Positions 1 to 6,193 of a stretch of DNA of 9,156 nucleotides are shown one piece after another. The notes below the pieces were generated by a model, which saw only the letters and a program-made list of their open reading frames with translations, was not told the DNA's origin and ran no database searches. The position numbers were made by a program, and so were the translations under genes. Location: NCBI GenBank assembly GCA_030636125.1, contig DAOVXM010000070.1:1-9156 (forward strand), written 5' to 3'. The DNA is from Chloroflexota bacterium. Lineage in GTDB: Bacteria > Chloroflexota > Anaerolineae > Anaerolineales > UBA4823. Positions within the stretch are counted from its first letter, which is position 1, and each line of letters opens with the position of its first letter.

Positions 1-622
1 AGATGTCCGACGGAGTCAGCCGCGGAAAAATGACCAAAGCAGTGATCTCTGGATAGTACGGTTTCTGGATCTCCCATATATCGTTTGAGGCGCGGTATAT
101 ATCTGCCCTTCCCCGGTAAGCCTCAACCACCTTGTTCAACAATCCAATATCACACCCGATTTGTTTTCCCGAATTACATACCTGCCGGACTCCACTCTCA
201 CAAATGATATAAGCGGCTGCCTGGTTGGTGGACAAACTCTCTCGCGCTTCTTCAAGACTGCATTCCTTCAATTTAAGCTCTGTGATCTTGGTAAGCGCAT
301 CTTCGAACTCAGCCAGGTCCATACCCGCCACGACATGGTACCAGGTGTCCAGTTCCACGCCCGGGTCACCATAGCTGACAACCTGGGCGACAACGTGAGG
401 CGCACCCATCTTCGCTAAAGCATTGGTCCGATTAGCCCCATCCAGCACAACGTAGCGATCTGTGCCAGGAATGGCAGCCACGATTGGTGGGCTCTTTAAG
501 CGGCCTTCCTTACGGAGGCGTTCTTTTAACTTATCGACACGGCGCGGGTCGCTATCTTCATGGGTCACCAGCGAACTTGCCGGCAGCATGCGTAAATCGG
601 GTAATACCCTGCTATCTCTCAT
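1..622 (-). CDS. ParB/Srx-fold protein, SerK/SbnI-like (free serine kinase or regulator), 3' end cut by window edge
   Basis: The frame is open from an ATG at 622 to the left edge (207 codons), so the C-terminus is missing. The start is supported by GGAG 6 bases upstream. Residues 10-90 look like the ParB N-terminal fold: LPASSLVTHEDSDPRRVDKL, then YVVLDGANRTNALAKMG (57-73), where ParB proteins have their nucleotide-binding turn. The Glu in THED (E22) sits where I recall the catalytic Glu of Thermococcus SerK and staphylococcal SbnI, which phosphorylate free serine using ADP or ATP. The later segment ending ALVIFPRLTPSDI also resembles the SerK/SbnI C-terminal half rather than a DNA-partitioning ParB with its helix-turn-helix. 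By family, the role would be making O-phosphoserine or acting as a heme- or ligand-responsive regulator; which applies here is not visible. It lies 176 bases downstream of lysK behind a strong hairpin, so co-transcription is uncertain. ParB-fold assignment is fairly sure; serine kinase activity is inference. Confidence 0.72.
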   Translation of the reverse strand, partial: MRDSRVLPDLRMLPASSLVTHEDSDPRRVDKLKERLRKEGRLKSPPIVAAIPGTDRYVVLDGANRTNALAKMGAPHVVAQVVSYGDPGVELDTWYHVVAGMDLAEFEDALTKITELKLKECSLEEARESLSTNQAAAYIICESGVRQVCNSGKQIGCDIGLLNKVVEAYRGRADIYRASNDIWEIQKPYYPEITALVIFPRLTPSDI

Positions 623-666
623 CAACTTCTCCGGTAAAAATCATGATTAAGTGACTCAGGAATCAT

Positions 667-720
667 CCGGTCAACAGGTGTGCGTGGGAGTGTGTGCCCC
701 CACGCACACCTGTTGACCGG
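667..720. repeat. Perfect 22-bp inverted repeat (hairpin) between lysK and the SerK-like gene
   Basis: Arms 667-688 and 699-720 are exact reverse complements over 22 bases, with a 10-base loop (689-698). The arms are GC-rich and begin CCGGTCAACAGG. It is the most stable fold in the window and sits at the end of the arginine operon, so it may end transcription or protect the 3' end of the mRNA. There is no T-run after it in either direction, so it is not a textbook Rho-independent terminator. It differs in design from the double-hairpin elements elsewhere in the window. The rest of the gap (721-798) is AT-rich, with nothing I can name. Confidence 0.85.
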
Positions 721-798
721 TATTCTCCTTCCATGGAATGATAGGTAGAAATTAAATTCCTTTAGATAATCTACTTAAGATGGTAGTTTACCATGACC

Positions 799-1854
799 CT
801 ACTCAGTGGAGAGCCTGACCAATACCGACCTGAGCACATCCACAGCTCGAGCGTATTCAGCCAGGGAAATGTGCTCATGCGCGGTATGATCCAGAGAAGA
901 ATCCCCCGGACCATAAGCCACCACCGGGCAGCGCCAGACCGGAGCAACAATATTCAAGTCCGCAGTGCCGGTCTTAAGCACGAAACCAGGCTGGCCCCCA
1001 CGGTTGCGAACACCTGCCAGGAAAGCCCTTACAAGGGGCGTATTTTTCTCGGAAAGATAGGCTGGAATGGCAAAGCCGGTTGGTTTCACAATGAAGCCTT
1101 CAGCAAGTTGACCCAACCGCTGGTACCATTCCTGTGGCGGCAATTCCAACGGCAAGCGGGCGTCTACCTGTAAGGAAGCCCATTCTTCAAAGCCATTTCC
1201 GCCGGAAGCTAACGCTTGTAAAGTTAGTAAAATCTGATCAAAAACACGCTGTTTTCCAGAATTAAAATCCCCAACCCACACCTGCAATCCCTCCCATACC
1301 TTAAAAGCACCCTCACAGGCGCTTTCTTCTCGACCTGCGCTATGTGTCATGGGACGACGGACAGTGATCTCAGCCCAGGCGCTTCCTTTATAACCTAAGG
1401 TAACCCGGTCCCAACGACTTGGCTCCCCAATGATGGCAAACTCGGGATGGTAATGAGATAGGACATAGCGAGCACCGGTCGAGTCTCGCTCCTCATCTAC
1501 TGCGCCAATGACCACAAACTGCCAGCCCATTACCGGTTCTATCGAAGCTACAGCATCTACAAATGCAGCTAGTGGGCCTTTGGCATCCACTGCACCCCGG
1601 CCATACAAATTGTTTTTTTCAATACGGGTGGGGATATCGCCAGGGACAGTATCAATATGTCCCAACAAGACGATTTGTCTAGGGCCTCTACCGATCACAC
1701 CTACTGCGTTTCCAGCCTGGTCCACAAACGCCTGAGAATAACCCAAATCCTGCATGCGCGCCACCAAGTATTCTACAGCCTGTTTCTCTTGCCCGGAGGG
1801 GCTATAGTGACTCAGCAAGCCTATTAAGGTATCTGGAACAGCGTTCTCCGTCAC
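799..1854 (-). CDS. lysK: LysW-ornithine/LysW-lysine deacylase (ArgE/LysK type, M20 peptidase family)
   Basis: This enzyme hydrolyses the bond between the finished amino acid and the C-terminal Glu of LysW, releasing ornithine (or lysine) and regenerating the carrier. The 351-residue product has the full M20 di-metal site: LGHIDTVPG (H66, D68), GRGAVDAKG (bridging D90), DEE (120-122, E121 as general base), IIGEPS (E144) and DHTAHEH near the C-terminus (H323). THSAG (170-174) supplies the conserved dimer-interface His (H171). Only one M20 gene is present, as expected for a LysK that replaces acetylornithine deacetylase. The start is GTG at 1854, whose GTGA overlaps the lysJ stop by 4 bases; GAGG lies 10 bases upstream. 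It is the last gene of the carrier-route block. The family also holds acetylornithine and succinyl-diaminopimelate deacylases; the carrier role rests on its neighbours and overall resemblance to LysK. Confidence 0.9.
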   Translation of the reverse strand: MTENAVPDTLIGLLSHYSPSGQEKQAVEYLVARMQDLGYSQAFVDQAGNAVGVIGRGPRQIVLLGHIDTVPGDIPTRIEKNNLYGRGAVDAKGPLAAFVDAVASIEPVMGWQFVVIGAVDEERDSTGARYVLSHYHPEFAIIGEPSRWDRVTLGYKGSAWAEITVRRPMTHSAGREESACEGAFKVWEGLQVWVGDFNSGKQRVFDQILLTLQALASGGNGFEEWASLQVDARLPLELPPQEWYQRLGQLAEGFIVKPTGFAIPAYLSEKNTPLVRAFLAGVRNRGGQPGFVLKTGTADLNIVAPVWRCPVVAYGPGDSSLDHTAHEHISLAEYARAVDVLRSVLVRLSTE

Positions 1855-3008
1855 GACGATAAGACCTCTTGCAAGGCTTCAACGACTCGATCAAGCTGTT
1901 CCTTGCTGATAACCAGTGGAGGCAACAGCCGAATCACCGTCAATCCAGCCGGAAGTGCTAAAACACCTCGCTCCATTAACTCTTGCAAATAAGGAGCTAC
2001 TTTCTGCTTGATCTCAATGCCCACCATCAGCCCCATCCCACGCACGTCTCGAATCAATGGCGAGCGAATGTCACGCAAACGTGCCAGCAGGTACGCACCT
2101 GATTGCGCAGCTCGTTCAGGGAGTCCTTCTTTTTCCAGCACGTCCAAAGCGGCTAGCGACGCAGCCGCGGCTAACGGATTGCCTCCAAAGGTTGAGCCGT
2201 GGATACCTGTAGGAATTTCACCCACCCGTTCACCAACCAACACCGCTCCCATTGGCACGCCGCCAGCGATGGATTTCGCCAGGCAGAGCAAATCGGGCTG
2301 AAGTCCATAATGCTCGAGGGCGAACATCTTGCCCGTACGCCCAAAACCGGTCTGCACTTCGTCCAGGATGAACATAGACCCTTGTTTTCGGCAGACGGCC
2401 TGCGCTCCGTGCAAAAACTCGGCACTGCCAAGGTGTACTCCGCCTTCTCCCTGCACGACTTCCAGGATGACCGCTGCGGTATCCTCAGTGACAGCCCGGT
2501 CGAGTTTTTCCAAGTTGTTATATGCGACATGGCTGAAACCAGGCACCAGCGGTTCAAAGGGCTGGCGGTAACGCTTGTTCCAGGTGGCGGAAAGCGCGCC
2601 GAAAGTGCGCCCGTGAAATGCACGCATGGCTGCCACGATCTCAGTACGACCGGTACTGACACGGGCAAATTTGATAGCTGCTTCCACAGCTTCAGTTCCG
2701 GAATTGCACAAGAAAACTCGCCATAGGCCGGGAAGCAAAGCTGTCAGGCGAGCTGTTAAGGTAGCGCGGGCATCGTTATAGAACATCTCCGGGCAAGATA
2801 TCAAGGTCTGTGCCTGGACCGCAATCGCCTCAGCGATCGCGGGATGAGCGTGACCCAAATTCGCCACTCCCTGACCGCCGACACAATCAATATACTCGCG
2901 CCCTTGTTCGTCGTAAAGTAAAGCTCCACTCCCTCGCACAAGGACAATATTACGCTTGGCATACACGCCAGCCGCGTGTTGGTTTTCAATTTCCAAGAAA
3001 TTTTTCAT
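1851..3008 (-). CDS. lysJ: LysW-glutamate/aminoadipate-semialdehyde aminotransferase (ArgD/LysJ type)
   Basis: A PLP-dependent class III aminotransferase that transfers an amino group from glutamate to the LysW-bound semialdehyde, giving LysW-ornithine (or LysW-lysine). Counting from the ATG at 3008 (385 aa): YIDCVGGQGVANLGH near 39-53, NSGTEA for PLP phosphate at 102-107, FHGRTFGALSATW near 131-143, ILDEVQTGFGRTGK with D216 against the PLP ring nitrogen, and the Schiff-base lysine in CLAKSIAGGVPMGAV (K245). The overall text is very close to Thermus LysJ as I recall it. Start choice: the frame also opens with a TTG at 3020 that would overlap the lysZ stop as TTGA, but it has no ribosome site. 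The ATG at 3008 follows the lysZ stop by 8 bases, has GAG 7 bases upstream and matches the family's N-terminus better. The 3' end overlaps lysK by 4 bases, so the pair is translationally coupled. Acetylornithine aminotransferase is the alternative reading. Confidence 0.92.
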   Translation of the reverse strand: MKNFLEIENQHAAGVYAKRNIVLVRGSGALLYDEQGREYIDCVGGQGVANLGHAHPAIAEAIAVQAQTLISCPEMFYNDARATLTARLTALLPGLWRVFLCNSGTEAVEAAIKFARVSTGRTEIVAAMRAFHGRTFGALSATWNKRYRQPFEPLVPGFSHVAYNNLEKLDRAVTEDTAAVILEVVQGEGGVHLGSAEFLHGAQAVCRKQGSMFILDEVQTGFGRTGKMFALEHYGLQPDLLCLAKSIAGGVPMGAVLVGERVGEIPTGIHGSTFGGNPLAAAASLAALDVLEKEGLPERAAQSGAYLLARLRDIRSPLIRDVRGMGLMVGIEIKQKVAPYLQELMERGVLALPAGLTVIRLLPPLVISKEQLDRVVEALQEVLSS

Positions 3009-3016
3009 ATTTTGTC

Positions 3017-3859
3017 TCAAGAGATCAACGTGCCATTTCCTACCAATGCGTTCGAAATTGGGTTAGCGATGCGCCCGTCGGCAATGATAACCTGGCTAAC
3101 CCCACCTTCTAGCGCTTCGCCTGCACCCAGCACTTTTTTCTTCATCCGGCCCGCGGCGTAACCCAATGCTTCTTCCAGATAAGCGCTCGGTAATGAATGG
3201 ATCAAAGTGCTCTCGTCAGGAAAGTCGCGCATTAGACCAGCAACTGCGGTAAGTAATAACAGAGTCTCAGCATGCAAGGCCGAGGCGACCATAGCTGCTG
3301 CCCGGTCCGCGTCTACATTTAACGCTTCACCAGCGGAACTAACTGCCAGAGGAGCTATGACAGGGATGTAACCTGCTTCCAACAAGGATATCAGCAAACG
3401 AGTATTGATTTTATCGATCTTACCGGTGAAATCATCCCGTACAATTTTTTGCTTGCCGTTCTCAACGCTTCGAATGGCAGCCTTGCGCGTGGCCTCTATC
3501 AGGCGTCCATCCAGACCACTCATACCAAGCGCGTTCACCCCCAAGCTTTGCAGTTGCGCTACTAAGAAGGTATTAACTTTGCCGTTGACCGCCATGCTGA
3601 AAATTTCCAAGGTATGCCGGTCCGTGTAGCGCGAGGTATAACCAGAAGGTGAAGTTATAAAGCGGGGTGGATAACCAAGCGCTTCCCCAAGGCCGTTAGC
3701 CTCCGCTGAGCCTCCATGTACAATAACCAAACGATAGCCCCGAGTTATCAGGTCAGCCGCATCTTCACAGATAGATGAGTAGTCCACGCCCTCAGTACCT
3801 CCAACCTTGACTACAATCATTGATAATGAGTGAGGAACTTGAGAAAGATTGTCGTTCAT
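3017..3859 (-). CDS. lysZ: LysW-glutamate/aminoadipate kinase (ArgB/LysZ type, amino acid kinase family)
   Basis: Phosphorylates the side-chain carboxylate of the LysW-bound substrate with ATP. Motifs in the 280-residue product: MIVVKVGGTEG (14-24, phosphate-binding Lys18), VHGGSAEANGLGEALGYPP (47-65), TDRHTLEIF (79-87), SGLDGRL (114-120), NVDADRAAA (181-189) and GRMKKKVLGAGEA (237-249). The GGSAEAN segment, in place of the GGGP turn of acetylglutamate kinases, points to the LysW-dependent branch. Start: ATG 3859 has AAGG 6 bases upstream and adds 13 residues before MIVVKVGG, where Thermus LysZ begins. The internal ATG at 3820 would fit the family start but has no visible ribosome site, so the longer form is annotated with moderate certainty. 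The gene opens the second half of the cluster, only 22 bases downstream of a TA-flanked inverted-repeat element. Confidence 0.92.
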   Translation of the reverse strand: MNDNLSQVPHSLSMIVVKVGGTEGVDYSSICEDAADLITRGYRLVIVHGGSAEANGLGEALGYPPRFITSPSGYTSRYTDRHTLEIFSMAVNGKVNTFLVAQLQSLGVNALGMSGLDGRLIEATRKAAIRSVENGKQKIVRDDFTGKIDKINTRLLISLLEAGYIPVIAPLAVSSAGEALNVDADRAAAMVASALHAETLLLLTAVAGLMRDFPDESTLIHSLPSAYLEEALGYAAGRMKKKVLGAGEALEGGVSQVIIADGRIANPISNALVGNGTLIS

Positions 3860-3881
3860 TATTAGCCTTAAAACCTCAATC

Positions 3882-3989
3882 TAGTGTTCCGTCAAATGTG
3901 ATTGTTAAGAAAGAATAGATCGTCAACGGAACACTTTAAGTTTTGTCACCCGGATATCGAAGGAAACTTTCACCCTTGACAAAGCACTA
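3882..3989. mobile_element. MITE-like element A, copy 1 (104 bp between TA dinucleotides), upstream of lysZ
   Basis: The element lies between TA at 3882-3883 and TA at 3988-3989, both inside CTAG, the target context known for IS630. Its ends are imperfect terminal inverted repeats: GTGTTCCGTCAAATGTGA on the left and, in reverse complement from 3987, GTGCTTTGTCAAGGGTGA on the right (about 14 of 21 match). Internally AGTGTTCCGT (3883-3892) pairs with ACGGAACACT (3926-3935). It encodes nothing. A second copy starts at 9065, with 61 of 66 bases identical. Relative to that copy, 12 bases are missing after position 3947, which destroys one arm of the second hairpin. It separates lysY from lysZ in an otherwise tight operon. 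The rest of the gap (3991-4057) shows nothing recognisable. Confidence 0.75.
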
Positions 3990-4057
3990 GGGGGATTATT
4001 GCATATAACTTCACTAACGCTTCTAATTCCTTGCCATGAGAATGATGGTTCCTGCGC

Positions 4058-5092
4058 TTATACCGGATGGAGCCCAGGAAACTCCAACCCCAAGGTCTCG
4101 TCAAAACCGAGCATCAAATTCATGCACTGCACTGCCGAGCCAGAGGCGCCCTTCATCAGGTTATCAATTGCACAGATGGAGACGATATGACCAGTTTCCG
4201 TGTCCAGATCAAAGCCCAAGTCAGCATAATTCGAACCGGCCAAAATCTTGGGCTCGGGCACCCGATAGACACCACGGCGTTCTTTCACAACTCGAAGAAA
4301 GGGGTTGTCGCTGGCCAACTTGCGGTAGGCTTTCCAAAGATCCCCCAGAGAAACGCCAGGGCGGACCGTCCCATGGGCTGTGGCTAAAGCGCCGCGCACC
4401 AGGTCAACTGAAGTCATGGTCAGTGAAATATTGTGGAGGCCTAGTTCCTGAACCACCTCAGCGGTGTGCCGATGTCCAAAAGGGGAGAAAGTACGCACCA
4501 CCCTGCTCCGTTCCGGGTGATGTGTCCCAGGGTTAACCTCTGCTCCGCTTTCTGATGAGCCCACTTTAATTTCTAGGATGACAGGTTGCTCTCCATCCAA
4601 CAGGCCTGACTCGACCAATGGCAGTAAACACAAGATGCTGGCGGTAGCATTACAGCCAACACCACTAACATAATTTGCGCTACCCAATTCCTCACGGTGC
4701 AATTCAGGCAAACCATAAACAAAGCGCTGCAACCATTGGGGGGTAGCATGCGGCGAACCGTACCAGGCCTCATAATTTTGAGAGTTACGTAAACGAAAAT
4801 CTGCGGATAGGTCGATAAGGTAATCGGCAATGCCAGCATAGTACTCAATCTTGTGCTGCGCCTGTCCATGGGGCATTGCCAGGAAGAGCACCTCAACCGG
4901 CTCGAGCTGATCAGGGTCGCTGAATTTTAAGTTTGTTTGTTTACGAAGGTTGGGATGCACCTGATAAACATATTGACCAAGATACTTACGTGAGGTCACC
5001 TGGACCACATTAATTTCCGAATGCGCGATTAGTAGGCGCAGCAATTCGCCTCCCGTGTAACCTGAGCCACCAACAATAGCTGCGGATATCAT
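4058..5092 (-). CDS. lysY: LysW-glutamyl/aminoadipyl-phosphate reductase (ArgC/LysY type)
   Basis: NADPH-dependent reductase that converts the LysW-bound acyl phosphate to the semialdehyde. The 344-residue product starts with the Rossmann motif VGGSGYTGGEL (7-17). It has AMPHGQ (72-77), LIDLSADFRL (92-101), the catalytic cysteine in SGVGCNATA (C147), KVGSSESGAE (176-185) and GHRHTAE (206-212, with the family's catalytic His, H209), then a C-terminal VQCMNLMLGF segment typical of ArgC/LysY. Size and motifs are complete. The start ATG at 5092 is preceded by AAGGAGG (5098-5104) at 5-base spacing, the best ribosome site in the cluster, and that site overlaps the lysX stop codon. The gap to lysX is 11 bases, so the genes are co-transcribed. 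Ordinary N-acetyl-glutamyl-phosphate reductase cannot be excluded from motifs alone; the adjacent lysW and lysX favour the carrier substrate. Confidence 0.92.
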   Translation of the reverse strand: MISAAIVGGSGYTGGELLRLLIAHSEINVVQVTSRKYLGQYVYQVHPNLRKQTNLKFSDPDQLEPVEVLFLAMPHGQAQHKIEYYAGIADYLIDLSADFRLRNSQNYEAWYGSPHATPQWLQRFVYGLPELHREELGSANYVSGVGCNATASILCLLPLVESGLLDGEQPVILEIKVGSSESGAEVNPGTHHPERSRVVRTFSPFGHRHTAEVVQELGLHNISLTMTSVDLVRGALATAHGTVRPGVSLGDLWKAYRKLASDNPFLRVVKERRGVYRVPEPKILAGSNYADLGFDLDTETGHIVSICAIDNLMKGASGSAVQCMNLMLGFDETLGLEFPGLHPV

Positions 5093-5103
5093 AAGGGCCT
5101 CCT

Positions 5104-5982
5104 TTACACCCCTCCCTTGGCCACCGCAACCACATATTCAACCATCAAATCGGCTATGTCAATCCCGGTGACAGGTTGAGTTGTGTGAAATTCCATGGTG
5201 TGATTGATTTCGTTGACCAAATAGCCGCGTTCTGGATGTTCTATAACATCTACCGCAAGCACACCACCGCCTACAGCCTGAGCCGCTTTTGAGCAAACTT
5301 CCTCAAGCTCTGGTGTAAGCTGGCAGATTTCTCCCTCACCGCCTCGAGCGGTATTCGTTATCCAGTGTGGTGACTTTCGGTATACAGCAGTAACGGTTTT
5401 ATCGCCTATGACAATTGCGCGGATATCCCTCCCAGGCTTCTCGATATATTCTTGAATGTAGAATATGGAGTGCTGGACAGAACCTAAGACGGCTTTGTGC
5501 TCGAGGATGGCTTCAGCAGCATCCCGATCGTTGATTTTAGCCAAGAGACGACCCCATGAACCGACCACAGGTTTGAGCACCACCGGATATCCCATCTGCT
5601 CAATCACCTTTAATGCCGATTCGGGGGTAAAAGCGATCACGTTGCGCGGTTGGGGGACGCCAGCCTTGCATAAAACAGCGCTGGTTGTCAGTTTATCACC
5701 ACAAGCCTCAGCCACTGAGACTGTATTGACAGTCGGGACTCCCCAGGCATCCAAAACACGCAATGCGTACAGCCCATTCGTGTAACTGATGCTGCGCTCT
5801 AAGATAGCATCGTACTGGCACCAGGGATCAGGGTTATCCAGGTCAAAGAAGGCGCGCCGGCTATCCAGGCGCTCGTAATCCAGCCCACGGCGTTCCAAGG
5901 CCGCGAAGATCCACTTCTCTTCCACACGCACACGTGAGTAGAGTACACCAATGCGCAACCTTTTTTTTATAGGGTAGATCAC
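5104..5982 (-). CDS. lysX: LysW-substrate ligase (ATP-grasp, LysX/ArgX type)
   Basis: Forms the amide between the C-terminal Glu of LysW and the amino group of glutamate (ArgX reaction) or alpha-aminoadipate (LysX reaction), with ATP. In the 292-residue product: [14 protein letters not shown] (10-23), ERSISY (62-67), the LKP strand and GSWGRLLAK loop (136-149) for nucleotide, [15 protein letters not shown] (174-188), [13 protein letters not shown] (206-218), and metal ligands in NEINHTMEF (257-265, E258 and N260). Start: GTG at 5982, whose GTGA overlaps the lysW stop by 4 bases; AGGAGG (5993-5998) lies 10 bases upstream, inside lysW. A TTG at 5958 would give a start closer to the family's but has a worse site. 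Reading the frame further upstream to an ATG at 6063 would run through lysW in another phase and is wrong. Glutamate specificity is inferred from argG and argH; the sequence itself is close to Thermus LysX. Confidence 0.93.
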   Translation of the reverse strand: MIYPIKKRLRIGVLYSRVRVEEKWIFAALERRGLDYERLDSRRAFFDLDNPDPWCQYDAILERSISYTNGLYALRVLDAWGVPTVNTVSVAEACGDKLTTSAVLCKAGVPQPRNVIAFTPESALKVIEQMGYPVVLKPVVGSWGRLLAKINDRDAAEAILEHKAVLGSVQHSIFYIQEYIEKPGRDIRAIVIGDKTVTAVYRKSPHWITNTARGGEGEICQLTPELEEVCSKAAQAVGGGVLAVDVIEHPERGYLVNEINHTMEFHTTQPVTGIDIADLMVEYVVAVAKGGV

Positions 5983-6149
5983 TCGCCCCAATCCTCCTCT
6001 ACCATCGGGGCAAGCTCTACCGTTGCGGGCGCCAACGAGGTGACTTCCAAGTCCACGCCGCAATCAGAACACACCATGATTTCATTCACTTCAACGTCAC
6101 TCGCTAACTCGAGTTCAGCAACACATTCGGGACAAGTTACATTAGCCAT
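5979..6149 (-). CDS. lysW: Amino-group carrier protein LysW
   Basis: A 56-residue protein that carries the pathway intermediates covalently on its C-terminal glutamate, blocking the amino group so the intermediate cannot cyclise and giving the enzymes one docking partner. It begins MANVTCPEC and has two Cys pairs that bind zinc (C6/C9 in CPEC, C27/C30 in CSDC). It ends with EEDWGE, the exact LysW tail on which LysX acts. It contains 14 Asp/Glu and no Lys, Arg or His, so it is extremely acidic, as known for LysW, which docks on basic patches of its enzymes. The start ATG at 6149 has AAGGAG (6157-6162) 7 bases upstream. It follows argH by 44 bases and overlaps lysX by 4. The identification is secure and defines the pathway type of the whole cluster. 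Confidence 0.97.
   Translation of the reverse strand: MANVTCPECVAELELASDVEVNEIMVCSDCGVDLEVTSLAPATVELAPMVEEDWGE
5993..5998 (-). promoter_or_regulatory. Shine-Dalgarno site of lysX, embedded in the lysW tail codons
   Basis: AGGAGG, formed by the codons for the acidic tail residues of LysW (E51-E52-D53), lies 10 bases before the GTG start of lysX. With the GTGA stop/start overlap, this couples ligase translation to that of its carrier. Confidence 0.6.
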
Positions 6150-6193
6150 AAAAATTCTCCTTTTTGTGAAATGGTGATAAATTGGCTACTCTA

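Noticed and set aside
660..705. 14-codon GTG-started leader peptide frame inside the 22-bp hairpin, minus strand
   Set aside because: The AAGGAG upstream is about 15 bases away, the frame has no run of Arg or Ser codons to suggest attenuation, and it is explained by the palindrome.
667..720. Rho-independent terminator
   Set aside because: No T-run follows the stem in either direction, so it is reported only as an inverted repeat.
2171..2726. Long open frames of 165 and 175 codons on both strands inside lysJ
   Set aside because: They lie wholly within a strongly conserved aminotransferase gene, show no recognisable family and are explained as antisense or out-of-phase shadows.
4036..4536. 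Plus-strand frame of 166 codons over the end of lysY
   Set aside because: Its composition is Pro/Arg/Ser-rich shadow type and the opposite strand carries conserved ArgC/LysY residues throughout.
5983..6063. 27-residue N-terminal extension of LysX starting at an ATG at 6063
   Set aside because: It runs through the lysW coding region in another phase, has no ribosome site of its own, and the family starts near [10 protein letters not shown].
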